Shown: positions 40,373-48,794, counted from the stretch's first letter. The stretch: DNA of 64,000 nt from Burkholderiaceae bacterium (GCA_018780645.1 JADMJJ010000011.1:248001-312000), one strand, 5' to 3'. The notes: generated from the letters alone by a model not told the origin. Numbers and translations are program-made.

Positions 40373-40689
40373 AGCAGATGGAAGTCACCATCATGGGCCA
40401 GGGCTATGTCCTGGGCTGCCCAGAGGGCGGCGAGGTCGCGTTGCAGAAGGCCGTGGCCAGCGTCGACCAGGAAATGAGCGCAATACGCGATGCCGGCCGG
40501 GTCAAGGCGCGCGAGCGCATTGCCGTGCTGGCAGCGCTGAACCTGGCCTATCAGCTGGTGGAGCGGCCCGAGGCCAGCCAGAGTCCATCGGCGGCGGCCG
40601 TTGGCAACGCTGCATCCGAGCTACCGGAACTGGAAGAACTGATACGCCGCGTTGACGAGGCACTGGGTCACGACGGACAGCTGCTCTGA
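40369..40689 (+). CDS. zapA: Cell division protein ZapA
   Basis: 106 aa. The N-terminal beta domain (MEVTIMGQGYVLGCPEGGE) and the long helix (VKARERIAVLAALNLAYQLVE) are those of ZapA, which bundles FtsZ filaments at the division ring. It overlaps the coiled-coil gene by 4 bp and is followed by 6S RNA, a widely conserved order. Confidence 0.93.
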   Translation: MKQMEVTIMGQGYVLGCPEGGEVALQKAVASVDQEMSAIRDAGRVKARERIAVLAALNLAYQLVERPEASQSPSAAAVGNAASELPELEELIRRVDEALGHDGQLL

Positions 40690-40792
40690 TTCGTGCAGCT
40701 GAGTAAGCGCGCGAGCCCGCATTGCAAGCAATATTTCAAGGCTTTTTTCCTGCGGGCTCATCGGAGCAGGCCCCTTCCCCGCCGTAGAATTC

Positions 40793-40970
40793 AAACGTCC
40801 ACTGCGTTCGCGAGAGCTTTATATTTCCTTGACCGATGCTCTTTGAGCAGGGGCTTGGAACATCGTTTGGCTGGTGTGATCATCTCGCGTCAGATGAACC
40901 CGAAGTCAGACTGACCTCGCCCACCTGAACCCCAGGTTCAGGAATGCGGCTCTTGGCTCGTGGTGGACAC
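40793..40970 (+). ncRNA. ssrS: 6S RNA
   Basis: About 178 nt, directly downstream of zapA as in most proteobacteria. The closing stem pairs GTCCAC (40797-40802) with GTGGAC (40963-40968), and CGAGAGC (40811-40817) with GCTCTTG (40949-40955). The 3' half has the hairpin CCTGAAC-CCCAG-GTTCAGG (40924-40942), like the CCTTGAAC/GTTCAAGG hairpin of E. coli 6S RNA. A TAGAAT -10-like box lies at 40785-40790. 6S RNA mimics an open promoter and holds sigma70 RNA polymerase. Ends are approximate. Confidence 0.8.
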
Positions 40971-40997
40971 CTTTCACATCTCCGCCCTCGTCGGACC

Positions 40998-41462
40998 ATG
41001 AACTATTGGTTGATGAAAAGCGAGCCCGACGAGTGCTCGATAGACACGCTGGCCCAGGCGCCCGCGCAAACCGTTCCATGGATAGGCGTGCGCAACTACC
41101 AGGCCCGCAACTTCATGCGCGACGAGATGCGCCTCGGCGATGGCGTGCTGTTCTATCATTCGTCATGCCCCGAGCCTGGCATCGCCGGCCTGGCCGAGGT
41201 GTCAGGTCTTGCCTATCCGGACGCGAGCCAGTTCGACCCGCAAAGCCCCTATTTCGACGCCAAGTCCCGGGCAGATGCGCCGCGCTGGTTGAACGTCGAT
41301 GTGCGCTATGTGAGCAAGACGGCACTGTTGTCGCTGAAGCAGATGCGAGCCTGCCCCACACTGGCGAGCCTGCGTGTGCTGCAGGCCGGCAACCGCCTGT
41401 CCATCACGCCCGTGACGGCGCAGGAGTGGCGGGCCGTACTCGCCCTGCTGGAGCCCTTGTGA
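40998..41462 (+). CDS. EVE domain protein
   Basis: 154 aa, one EVE domain from MNYWLMKSEPDECSIDTL through VGVRNYQARNFMRDEM-like and GIAGLAEVSGLAYPD to LSLKQMRACPTLASLRVLQ. EVE is related to PUA and YTH domains and is thought to recognise modified bases in DNA or RNA. From memory, EVE genes next to 6S RNA are common in Burkholderiales. The start at 40998 lies about 30 bp after the 6S RNA 3' end; the longer reading would run into the RNA gene. Confidence 0.88.
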   Translation: MNYWLMKSEPDECSIDTLAQAPAQTVPWIGVRNYQARNFMRDEMRLGDGVLFYHSSCPEPGIAGLAEVSGLAYPDASQFDPQSPYFDAKSRADAPRWLNVDVRYVSKTALLSLKQMRACPTLASLRVLQAGNRLSITPVTAQEWRAVLALLEPL

Positions 41463-42271
41463 CCATCGAACCGACGCTGCTGATCGAACTGTTGATATTG
41501 GGACTGTGCACCGGCTTTCTGGCCGGCCTGCTGGGCATAGGCGGCGGCATGCTGATGGTGCCGTTCCTGACCCTGATACTCACCCAGCGCGGAGTCAGCG
41601 CCGATCTGGCCGTCAAGATGGCCATCGCCACCTCGATGGCGACCATCCTGTTCACCTCGATCTCCAGCGTGAGAGCGCACCACAAGCGCGGCGCTGTGCG
41701 CTGGGACCTGGTCAAGGGCCTGGCTCCTGGCATTGTGCTGGGTGGCCTGATCGCTGGCGCCGGCGTGTTCGCGGCGCTCAAAGGCAACTGGCTGGCCCTG
41801 TTCTTTGCCGCTTTTGTCGGCTTCTCCGCTACGCAGATGCTGCTCAACAAGAAGCCTGCGCCGAGCCGGCAGATGCCGGGCATGGCCGGCCAATTGGGGG
41901 CCGGCGGTGGCATCGGCTTCATTTCGGGACTGGTTGGCGCCGGCGGCGGCTTCATCTCGGTGCCCTTCATGACCTGGTGCAATGTGTCGATGCACAACGC
42001 CGTCGCCACCAGCGCGGCGCTGGGCTTCCCGATTGCGCTGGCCAATACCTTTGGCTATGTGGTGGGAGCCCGCAATATGGTCAACCCTCTGCCGGGGAGC
42101 TTCGGCTATCTCTACCTGCCGGCGCTGGTGGTCATCGCCATGGCCAGCGTCAGCATGGCGCCGCTGGGCGTGAAGGCCGCCCACGCGCTGAATGTGGCGC
42201 AGCTGAAACGCGTGTTCGCGGGCCTACTGTATCTGCTGGCCGCCTACATGCTTTACAAGGGCCTGGCCTAA
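41459..42271 (+). CDS. TauE/SafE family permease
   Basis: 270 aa with about eight membrane spans in two repeats, each opening with a glycine-rich motif (GFLAGLLGIGGGMLMVPFLTL and GFISGLVGAGGGFISVPFMTW). This is the TauE/SafE (DUF81) family, linked to export or uptake of sulfite, sulfoacetate and other small anions. The substrate is unknown. The GTG start at 41459 overlaps the EVE stop (GTGA). The stop overlaps the convergent GGDEF gene by 4 bp. Confidence 0.88.
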   Translation: MTIEPTLLIELLILGLCTGFLAGLLGIGGGMLMVPFLTLILTQRGVSADLAVKMAIATSMATILFTSISSVRAHHKRGAVRWDLVKGLAPGIVLGGLIAGAGVFAALKGNWLALFFAAFVGFSATQMLLNKKPAPSRQMPGMAGQLGAGGGIGFISGLVGAGGGFISVPFMTWCNVSMHNAVATSAALGFPIALANTFGYVVGARNMVNPLPGSFGYLYLPALVVIAMASVSMAPLGVKAAHALNVAQLKRVFAGLLYLLAAYMLYKGLA

Positions 42272-43299
42272 ACCGGCTCGAAGCGTATCGTCGCCAGGGC
42301 AACGTGATTGCCGCCGCGACGTTGCGCGTCTTGCAGCGCCAACTCACTGGCCTGCATCAGTTCTTCCTGGCTGGATGCCGTGTGCGGGAAGCTGGCCACA
42401 CCCATCGACACCGACATCCCCAGGTCCTGACCTTGCAGCACGACGATCTGGCTGGCGCATTGGCGGCGCAGCTGTTCCATTCGCGCGTGGGCGGTGGCCA
42501 GGCCCACGCCTGACAGCAGCACGGCGAAATGCTCATCGCCAACCCGGCACGAGGCATCCATCGCGCGGGTGTTGTTGCGCAGCAGCCGGCCCAGGCCTTC
42601 TAGCAGGCTCAGATGTGCGGTCTCACCCAAGGCTGCCGCCGCCGCACTGGGTGGGTCAAGGGCAATCAACACCAAGGCAAACTCGCGATGCTCGCGGGTG
42701 GACAGGTCGACCTCTCGCCTCAGTTGGTCTTCGAACTGCGCGCGCAGATAGAGGCCCGTCGTCGCATCCCTGCCGCTGCCCAGCTGCAACTCCCGCCGCA
42801 TCTGCTCATTGGCGGCCTGCTGCTGCTCAAGTTGCTCCAGCGCCCGCTTGAGCAGGGCGTCCTGCAGCCGCTCCTGGGTTCGATTGACCCACACGGCGCC
42901 CAGATGGCCCGCACCCAACGGCAGCCGGGTAACCGTGAACTCGCGCTTGCGGCCCTCGCGCTCCAACTTGTGCTCGCTGAGCACCTGCGAGCGTTGGGCC
43001 AGCACAGCCTGCTCGGCCTTGCGCATCGCGTTGGCCTCGTCAGGGCTCATCAACTCGGCGTCGCTGGCGCCGAGCAGTTGCTCCAGCGGGCGATCGAACA
43101 GCTGCGCTGCCCCTTCACTGCCGAACACGTAGCGACCGGATTGCACTCCCTTGACCAGCAAGACGCCACCGGCGGCTTGGAGCAAGGCCTGCATCAGCGC
43201 CACCGTCTCCGCGTTTGGCGAGCCAATGAGGTCGAGCAAAGTAGCCAGCTCTTCCGAGGCCATCGGGTTGTCGGTGCGCAGAGGGGCGAGGTGGTCCAT
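42268..43299 (-). CDS. PAS-like/GGDEF-domain protein with degenerate GGDEF signature
   Basis: 343 aa, no membrane span. Residues 30-150 look like a PAS-type sensor (VQSGRYVFGSEGAAQLFDRPLE, GAVWVNRTQERL); a coiled linker follows, then a GGDEF domain from about 178 (GRDATTGLYLRAQFEDQL). Where active enzymes have GG(D/E)EF it reads GDEHF at 254-258, but the upstream inhibitory RxxD site is kept (RAMD at 245-248). Cyclase activity is therefore doubtful, while binding of cyclic di-GMP remains possible. Confidence 0.85.
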   Translation of the reverse strand: MDHLAPLRTDNPMASEELATLLDLIGSPNAETVALMQALLQAAGGVLLVKGVQSGRYVFGSEGAAQLFDRPLEQLLGASDAELMSPDEANAMRKAEQAVLAQRSQVLSEHKLEREGRKREFTVTRLPLGAGHLGAVWVNRTQERLQDALLKRALEQLEQQQAANEQMRRELQLGSGRDATTGLYLRAQFEDQLRREVDLSTREHREFALVLIALDPPSAAAAALGETAHLSLLEGLGRLLRNNTRAMDASCRVGDEHFAVLLSGVGLATAHARMEQLRRQCASQIVVLQGQDLGMSVSMGVASFPHTASSQEELMQASELALQDAQRRGGNHVALATIRFEPV

Positions 43300-43695
43300 T
43301 GAGTATTTTCAACTTGGCAGAGCCGTTGGAATGGGTCTCGCAGGGGGATGCTCTATGTTCCTGCGCCCGTCCAAGCAGTTCAAGTGCCAAAGGGCTTTCT
43401 GTAACGGTTCCCCCCTAAATTGAAGGCAACAGGGTGATGGTATCCAAGCACTGCAAGGTTTCAGCCCACAAAAGGGGGGCATTTCGGAAAAGTTTGAAAA
43501 CCCGGCCTCAAGCGTGCGAAATGCAATGCTTTTGCCGGTTCTTGGCATTTGCCTATTGCTTGACAGATGGACTGAATCGCCCGGTCGGGGCCATTTCTCG
43601 GGCCCTTTGAAGGCGGCCTGATAATCGGGCCATGCGAAAGATCGATCAAACCCGGCCAAAGTTCCCCTTATCCAGTTTGCAGGCCGGCCAGATCC
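43300..43695. other. 396-bp non-coding gap
   Basis: Lies between the divergent starts of the GGDEF gene and the flavoprotein gene. It is less GC-rich than its surroundings. It holds TTGACA at 43560-43565 without a good -10 at the right distance, a GATAAT at 43620-43625, and the spaced inverted pair CCCCCCT/AGGGGGG near 43411 and 43474. I see no convincing gene, RNA or complete promoter. Confidence 0.5.
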
Positions 43696-44904
43696 ATGAC
43701 CCGGTTTGATCTGGTCGTCGTCGGTGCCGGTGCTGCGGGCCTGTTTTGCGCAGGCATCGCCGGCCAGCGCGGCCTGCGCGTGCTGCTGATCGATCACGCC
43801 GACAAGCTGGCCGAAAAGATACGCATCTCCGGGGGCGGGCGGGCGAACTTCACCAATCGCGACGCCGGACCGGCCAACTTCCTGTCCGAGAACCCCAATT
43901 TCTGCCGCTCGGCCCTGGCCCGCTACACGCCGGCCGACTTTGTGGCACTGGTGCAGCGCCATGGCATTGCCTTCCATGAAAAACACAAGGGTCAGCTGTT
44001 CTGCGACCACTCGGCCGAGCAACTGATCGCCATGCTGCTGAGCGAATGCGAACAGGGCGGCGTGCAACGCTGGCAACCCTGTCGTGTGGCCGCGGTGCGC
44101 AAGACCGAGGCCGGCTTCGAGCTCGACACCGACCGCGGCGCCGTGCAGTCCACTCGCGTGGTGGTGGCAACTGGCGGCCTGTCGATCCCCAAGATCGGCG
44201 CCAGCGACTGGGGCCACCGACTGGCCCAGCAGTTCGGCCATCGCATCGTGCCGCTGCGCCCGGGCCTGGTGCCGCTGACCTTCGCTCCGGCGGCCTGGGG
44301 GCCTTTTTCCAATCTGGCGGGCCTGTCGCTGGAAGTGGAGGTCCGCACAGGCAAGGGCAAGACGCGCGGTCACTTTGTCGAGGATCTGCTGTTCACCCAT
44401 CGCGGGCTGAGCGGCCCGGCCATTCTGCAGATCTCGAGCTTCTGGGCCGATAGCCAGCCGCTGACGATAGATCTGGCGCCCAACCAGGATCTTGCTGCAC
44501 TGCTTTTGGCGGCCAAGTCCACGTCGCGCCGGCAGCTCAGCAACGAGCTTGCCGCCCACCTGCCCCAGCGTCTGGCCATGGCCTGGCTGGAGCGGCAGCG
44601 GCTGGACGCCAGCCTGGCCATGCCCCAGGCCAAGGACAAGGACCTGCAGGCCCTGGCCCAGCGCCTGCAGGCTTGGGAGCTGCAGCCCGATGGCACCGAG
44701 GGTTACCGCAAGGCCGAGGTCACCTTGGGCGGCGTTGACACGCGAGAGCTTAGCTCGCAAAGCATGGAGAGTCAGAAGGTGCCCGGCCTGCACTTCATTG
44801 GCGAAGTGGTGGACGTCACCGGCTGGCTTGGCGGCTACAACTTCCAGTGGGCCTGGGCCAGTGCGGCGGCCTGCGCCGGTGCCCTGCCCCTGCCCGAGCA
44901 GTGA
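43696..44904 (+). CDS. HI0933/YhiN-type FAD-dependent oxidoreductase
   Basis: 402 aa. It opens with the dinucleotide-binding motif VVGAGAAGLFCAG and the family motif KIRISGGGRANFTN, and ends with EVVDVTGWLGGYNFQWAWASA. This is the HI0933/BaiN-like flavoprotein family, which is widespread but of uncertain substrate. Start at the ATG 43696; no strong ribosome-binding site. It stands alone, between the non-coding gap and rpsU. Confidence 0.88.
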   Translation: MTRFDLVVVGAGAAGLFCAGIAGQRGLRVLLIDHADKLAEKIRISGGGRANFTNRDAGPANFLSENPNFCRSALARYTPADFVALVQRHGIAFHEKHKGQLFCDHSAEQLIAMLLSECEQGGVQRWQPCRVAAVRKTEAGFELDTDRGAVQSTRVVVATGGLSIPKIGASDWGHRLAQQFGHRIVPLRPGLVPLTFAPAAWGPFSNLAGLSLEVEVRTGKGKTRGHFVEDLLFTHRGLSGPAILQISSFWADSQPLTIDLAPNQDLAALLLAAKSTSRRQLSNELAAHLPQRLAMAWLERQRLDASLAMPQAKDKDLQALAQRLQAWELQPDGTEGYRKAEVTLGGVDTRELSSQSMESQKVPGLHFIGEVVDVTGWLGGYNFQWAWASAAACAGALPLPEQ

Positions 44905-44931
44905 GCTCCTGGCTGCGCCAGGTGGCTGATC

Positions 44932-44961
44932 TTGGCAATAGTGCAAAAATAAGGCTATAAT
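44932..44961 (+). promoter_or_regulatory. rpsU sigma70 promoter
   Basis: TTGGCA at 44932-44937, 18-bp spacer, TATAAT at 44956-44961. The -10 is perfect and the -35 differs by one base from TTGACA. It predicts a leader of about 110 nt before rpsU. Confidence 0.75.
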
Positions 44962-45080
44962 CCCGCTCTTTGCTGGCAAACCCCGCGCGTCGATTCGGAA
45001 GCGGATTCCGGAAATTCCGCTTTATGGTAGAAAACCTACCGAGCGAACACCGAGCGCACAACTGAAGGATTTCCCTTTTC

Positions 45081-45293
45081 ATGACCACGATTCGCGTCAA
45101 AGAGAACGAGCCGTTCGACGTCGCACTGCGCCGTTTCAAGCGCACCATTGAAAAACTGGGTCTGCTGACCGAACTGCGCGCACGCGAGTTCTATGAAAAG
45201 CCCACCGCTGAACGCAAGCGCAAGAAGGCAGCCGCCGTCAAGCGCCACTTCAAGCGCGTGCGCAGCATGCAGCTGCCCAAGAAGCTGTACTGA
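45081..45293 (+). CDS. rpsU: 30S ribosomal protein S21
   Basis: 70 aa, full length and very basic. [21 protein letters not shown] and [19 protein letters not shown] are family hallmarks. S21 helps base-pairing of the message with the 3' end of 16S rRNA. AAGGA lies before the ATG. It is framed by its own promoter and an intrinsic terminator, so it is probably a single-gene unit with leak into yqeY. Confidence 0.97.
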   Translation: MTTIRVKENEPFDVALRRFKRTIEKLGLLTELRAREFYEKPTAERKRKKAAAVKRHFKRVRSMQLPKKLY

Positions 45294-45316
45294 TTCTTCA
45301 GCGCTTCACGCAGAAT

Positions 45317-45350
45317 AAAGCCCGCACGGGACGCCGTGGCGGGCTTTTTC
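45317..45350 (+). terminator. Intrinsic terminator after rpsU
   Basis: AAAGCCCGC at 45317-45325 pairs with GCGGGCTTT at 45339-45347, followed by a T-rich run to 45353. It lies 24 bp after the rpsU stop. Confidence 0.85.
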
Positions 45351-45390
45351 TTTGCCTGCGCGTCCTCGACATAGCACCTGAAAGCACACC

Positions 45391-45837
45391 ATGAGCCTGA
45401 AAGACCAAGTCACCGAAGACATGAAGAACGCGATGCGCGCCAAGGACAGCGCCCGCCTCTCCACCATCCGTTTGCTGCTGGCCGCGGTCAAACAAAAAGA
45501 GGTCGATGAGCGCGTGGTCGTCGATGACGCGGCGCTGATAGCCATCGTCGACAAGCTGATCAAGCAGCGCAAGGACTCGATCAGCCAGTTCAGCGCCGCC
45601 GGTCGCCAGGACCTGGCCGACAAGGAAAGCGCCGAGCTGCTGGTACTGGAGGCCTATCTGCCGCAGCGGCTGAGCGCCGACGAGATCGACGCCGAAGTGG
45701 CGGCCATCGTGACCGGCCTGGGCCTCAGTGGGCCTGGCGCCATGGGCAAGGTGATGGGCGAGGTCAAGGCCAGGCTGGCCGGCAAGGCCGATATGGGCCT
45801 GGTTTCCGCCGCAGTCAAGAAGGCACTCAACAACTGA
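45391..45837 (+). CDS. GatB/YqeY domain protein
   Basis: 148 aa. The sequence SLKDQVTEDMKNAMRAKDSARLSTIRLLLAAVKQKEVDER and the GPGAMGKVMGEVKARLAGKAD end are those of the YqeY family, which shares a domain with the GatB amidotransferase subunit. The stand-alone proteins have no settled function; a link to tRNA is inferred from the shared domain. The rpsU-yqeY order is common. Confidence 0.92.
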   Translation: MSLKDQVTEDMKNAMRAKDSARLSTIRLLLAAVKQKEVDERVVVDDAALIAIVDKLIKQRKDSISQFSAAGRQDLADKESAELLVLEAYLPQRLSADEIDAEVAAIVTGLGLSGPGAMGKVMGEVKARLAGKADMGLVSAAVKKALNN

Positions 45838-45853
45838 CAGGGAAGGTTTGAAC

Positions 45854-46195
45854 ATGCAACTTCCGATCAATCAAATCGCCGCCGACGTCTGCGTGGCCCC
45901 GCAACTCGACGCCGCCGCGATGCAGGAGCTGGCAGATCAGGGCTTCAAGAGCGTGATCAACAACCGCCCGGACTTTGAGGGCGGGCCAGATCAGCCGACC
46001 AGCGCTGCCGTGGAAGCCGCCGCCCGCGCCGCGGGCCTGGAGTACCGCTATCTGCCGGTCAACGGTGCCTACCAGTCGCCCGAGGAGATCGCGCAGTTCC
46101 AGGCACTGCTGGACAGCTTGCCCCGCCCCATTCTGGCGTTCTGCCGATCGGGTGCACGATCGACCAGGCTGTACGCGGCCGCGACGCAGCGCTGA
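45854..46195 (+). CDS. TIGR01244/DUF442 sulfurtransferase- or phosphatase-like protein
   Basis: 113 aa. It matches the DUF442 domain known from Bigelow-type BLH proteins. The active-site loop FCRSGARST has Cys97 and Arg102 (C-x4-R), similar to rhodanese and dual-specificity phosphatase loops. Predicted to be a small cytoplasmic phosphatase or sulfurtransferase; which one is not decided. A GGAAGG site lies 7 bp before the ATG at 45854, favouring it over the TTG at 45848. Confidence 0.8.
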   Translation: MQLPINQIAADVCVAPQLDAAAMQELADQGFKSVINNRPDFEGGPDQPTSAAVEAAARAAGLEYRYLPVNGAYQSPEEIAQFQALLDSLPRPILAFCRSGARSTRLYAAATQR

Positions 46196-46213
46196 GTCGA
46201 TCAATCTCCAGTG

Positions 46214-46244
46214 CCCGACCTAGGACTTCCCCTAGGTCGGGTCA
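46214..46244 (+). promoter_or_regulatory. Dyad upstream of the TRAP permease genes, shared motif with dctP
   Basis: Perfect 11-bp inverted repeat CCCGACCTAGG (46214-46224) and CCTAGGTCGGG (46231-46241). No T-run follows, so an operator is more likely than an intrinsic terminator. Its right half, CTTCCCCTAGGTCGGGTC (46226-46243), is nearly repeated upstream of the convergent binding-protein gene, which suggests a common regulator. Confidence 0.55.
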
Positions 46245-46356
46245 TCGTTAAGGCTGCATTCAGTCCCTGGCTCTTACATTCCGACATGGCAGGCCGCTGT
46301 GCGCACGCCCGCGCGGCCTTCGACCATGACAACAAGCATGTACCCAGGAGATATTG

Positions 46357-46950
46357 GTGTCGCCACTACTCAAACTGTCTGCCCTCATCGACGGGCTGAA
46401 TCGATTCATAGGCCGCTGGGTGATCTGGCTGGTGCTGGCGTCCACTGTCATCAGCGCCGTCAATGCCATCGTGCGCAAGGTCTTCAACTACAGTTCGAAC
46501 GCCTTTCTTGAGGTGCAGTGGTATCTGTTCGCGGCCTCCTTCCTGCTCGCCGCCGGCTACACGCTGCTGAACAACGAGCATGTTCGCATCGATGTGATCG
46601 TCGGCCGCTTCTCCAAGCGGGTGCAGATGTGGGTGGATGTGTTCGGTTTCGTCGTCTTCCTGATGCCGGTGTGCATCACCATCCTGTACCTGGGCATCCC
46701 GTTCTTCCTGCAGGGCTACCACTCGAATGAGATGTCCTCGAATGCCGGTGGCCTGATCCTGTGGCCGGTCTATGCGCTGATACCGCTGGGCTTTGGCCTG
46801 CTGATGCTGCAGGGCATCAGCGAGTTGATCAAACGCCTGGCGTTTTTGCAGGGCCTGATCGAGGACCCGACCAAGAAAGCGGTGGCCATGACGGCCGAAG
46901 AAGAACTTGCCGAGGCGATCCGCCAGCAGGCAGAAAAGTCGAAAGCCTGA
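46357..46950 (+). CDS. TRAP transporter small permease (DctQ type)
   Basis: 197 aa with four membrane spans (WVIWLVLASTVISAVNAIV, WYLFAASFLLAAGYTLL, VFGFVVFLMPVCITILYLG, LILWPVYALIPLGFGLLML), ending in a charged tail. NNEHVRIDVI in the loop is a DctQ hallmark. GTG at 46357 lies 6 bp after AGGAG, better than the TTG at 46354. It works with the large permease and a periplasmic binding protein to take up organic acids using the sodium gradient. Confidence 0.9.
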   Translation: MSPLLKLSALIDGLNRFIGRWVIWLVLASTVISAVNAIVRKVFNYSSNAFLEVQWYLFAASFLLAAGYTLLNNEHVRIDVIVGRFSKRVQMWVDVFGFVVFLMPVCITILYLGIPFFLQGYHSNEMSSNAGGLILWPVYALIPLGFGLLMLQGISELIKRLAFLQGLIEDPTKKAVAMTAEEELAEAIRQQAEKSKA

Positions 46951-46963
46951 GGGAGCGCCACAC

Positions 46964-48691
46964 ATGGAATTCATTGCTGCCAATCTGGCCCCCATCATGT
47001 TCGCGGGGCTGGTCGTCTTCTTGCTGATGGGCTTTCCGGTGGCCTTCAGCCTCGGTGCCTGCGGCCTGTTCTTCGGCTTCATCGGCATTGAACTGGGGGT
47101 GCTCCCGGCCTCGCTGATGCAGGCGCTGCCTTTGCGCATCTTCGGCATCATGCGCAACGACACTCTGCTGGCCATTCCCTTCTTCACCCTGATGGGGCTG
47201 ATACTGGAACGGTCCGGCATGGCCGAGGATTTGCTCGACACCATAGGCCAGCTGTTCGGCCCGATCCGCGGCGGCCTGGCCTTCGCGGTGATCTTTGTCG
47301 GCGCACTGCTGGCGGCCACCACCGGTGTGGTCGCCGCCTCGGTGATCTCAATGGGACTGATCTCGCTGCCCATCATGCTGCGCTACGGCTATGACCGAAG
47401 GGTGGCAAGCGGCGTGATTGCCGCTTCGGGCACCCTGGCCCAGATCATCCCGCCCTCCCTGGTGCTGATCATCCTTGCCGACCAGTTGGGCAAGAGCGTC
47501 GGCGATATGTACAAGGGTGCCTTCCTGCCCGGCTTCATCCTGACCGGCCTGTATGTGTCCTACATCATCGGCGTGGCCATCTTCAAGCCCCAGTGGGTGC
47601 CGGCATTGCCGCTGGAGGCCCGCTCGATACGCGAGGACAACGGCAAGAGCGGTCTGCTGTCGCTGGGGCTGCTTGCACTGGCCTCGACGTCCGCAGCGGT
47701 CTACTTCGGCCAGCACTATGCCGAGGTGGTGAGTTATTTCAAGGGCGAAGTCGTGGCCACCGTGCCGACCGACGAAACCATTGTGGTGGCCATGTCGGTG
47801 GGCGTCGGCCTGGCCTTCATCGCCTCGGTGCTCAACAAACTGCTGCGCCTGGGCCTGCTGTCGAAGATGGCCGAGCGGGTGACCTTTGTGCTGATCCCGC
47901 CGCTGGCGCTGATCTTCCTGGTGCTGGGCACGATCTTCCTGGGCATTGCCACGCCCACCGAGGGTGGCGCCATGGGTGCTCTGGGGGCATTCCTGATGGC
48001 CCTGGCGCGCGGCCGTATCTCGTCCAAGCTGATGGTGCAGGCGCTGACCTCGACCACCAAGCTGGCCTGCTTCGTCGTCTTCATCCTGATCGGCTCGACG
48101 ATCTTCAGCCTGTCCTTCCAGGGCGTTGACGGCCCGGTCTGGGTCGAGCACCTGCTGACCGGCCTGCCGGGGGGCCAGATCGGCTTCCTGATCTTCGTCA
48201 ATATCCTGATCTTCGTGCTGGCCTTCTTCCTGGACTTCTTTGAACTGTCGTTCATTGTCGTGCCGCTGCTGGCGCCGGTGGCAGAGAAGCTGGGCATCGA
48301 CCTGATCTGGTTCGGCGTGCTGCTGGGCGTGAACATGCAGACCTCGTTCATGCATCCGCCATTCGGCTTCGCGCTGTTCTATCTGCGCAGCGTGGCACCG
48401 GCCAGCGACTACATCGACAAGCTCACCGGCCGCACCATAGGCAAGGTCAGCACCGGCCATATCTACTGGGGGGCGGTGCCGTTTGTGGTGATCCAGATCA
48501 TCATGGTGGCGCTGATCATCGCCTTCCCGAACCTGGTTTCGGGCGGCCTGGGCAAGGCGGCCGACCTGGACACCAGCAATGTGGTGATCGAGGCCCAGCC
48601 GCAGAACACCGACCAGACCGAGATGGACGCCAATGCCCTGTTCGGCCCGGCCGGTGGCGCCTCGGCGCCGGCATCGGAGGTCAAGCCCTGA
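46964..48691 (+). CDS. TRAP transporter large permease (DctM type), enlarged
   Basis: 575 aa, versus about 425-430 for a standard DctM. Conserved parts are seen: GMPVA-type start (LLMGFPVAFSLGACGLFFGF), ERSGMAEDLLDTIGQLFGPIRGGLAF, IIPPSLVLIILAD, GIATPTEGGAMGA and MHPPFGFALFYLRSV. About 100 extra residues (roughly 208-308), with two more hydrophobic stretches, are inserted before the ATPTEGG motif. There is also an extended C-terminal Ala/Pro/Asn-rich tail. It lies 13 bp after the small permease gene. The substrate is unknown. Confidence 0.92.
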   Translation: MEFIAANLAPIMFAGLVVFLLMGFPVAFSLGACGLFFGFIGIELGVLPASLMQALPLRIFGIMRNDTLLAIPFFTLMGLILERSGMAEDLLDTIGQLFGPIRGGLAFAVIFVGALLAATTGVVAASVISMGLISLPIMLRYGYDRRVASGVIAASGTLAQIIPPSLVLIILADQLGKSVGDMYKGAFLPGFILTGLYVSYIIGVAIFKPQWVPALPLEARSIREDNGKSGLLSLGLLALASTSAAVYFGQHYAEVVSYFKGEVVATVPTDETIVVAMSVGVGLAFIASVLNKLLRLGLLSKMAERVTFVLIPPLALIFLVLGTIFLGIATPTEGGAMGALGAFLMALARGRISSKLMVQALTSTTKLACFVVFILIGSTIFSLSFQGVDGPVWVEHLLTGLPGGQIGFLIFVNILIFVLAFFLDFFELSFIVVPLLAPVAEKLGIDLIWFGVLLGVNMQTSFMHPPFGFALFYLRSVAPASDYIDKLTGRTIGKVSTGHIYWGAVPFVVIQIIMVALIIAFPNLVSGGLGKAADLDTSNVVIEAQPQNTDQTEMDANALFGPAGGASAPASEVKP

Positions 48692-48720
48692 ACTGCTGAG
48701 GCGTCGCAAGCCTCAATATG

Positions 48721-48751
48721 AACCGCGACCTGTGAAGGTCGCGGTTTTTTT
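48721..48751 (+). terminator. Intrinsic terminator after the TRAP permease genes
   Basis: AACCGCGACC at 48721-48730 pairs perfectly with GGTCGCGGTT at 48737-48746, with loop TGTGAA, followed by seven T residues to 48751. Lies 30 bp after the stop. Confidence 0.9.
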
Positions 48752-48756
48752 CGGCC

Positions 48757-48794
48757 CCAAAAGAATAGAGCCCCGAACGCTTCGGCGAACGGGG
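48757..48794 (-). terminator. Possible terminator after dctP
   Basis: On the minus strand CCCCGTTCGC-CGAA-GCGTTCGGGG (48771-48794), a 10-bp stem with two mismatches, followed by CTCTATTCTTTTGG. It would end the binding-protein transcript. Confidence 0.5.

Noticed and set aside
43300-43695. The 396-bp gap as a possible small RNA or remnant gene.
   Set aside because: No promoter with matched boxes, no terminator, no stable long hairpin and no frame with a recognisable protein.
45854-46195. The DUF442 protein as a beta-lactamase-fold hydrolase.
   Set aside because: Only the N-terminal phosphatase/rhodanese-like domain is present; the metallo-hydrolase domain of BLH is missing.
46214-46241. The CCCGACCTAGG/CCTAGGTCGGG dyad as an intrinsic terminator for the DUF442 gene.
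   Set aside because: No T-run follows the stem, and half of the dyad recurs upstream of the TRAP binding-protein gene, so a regulatory site fits better.
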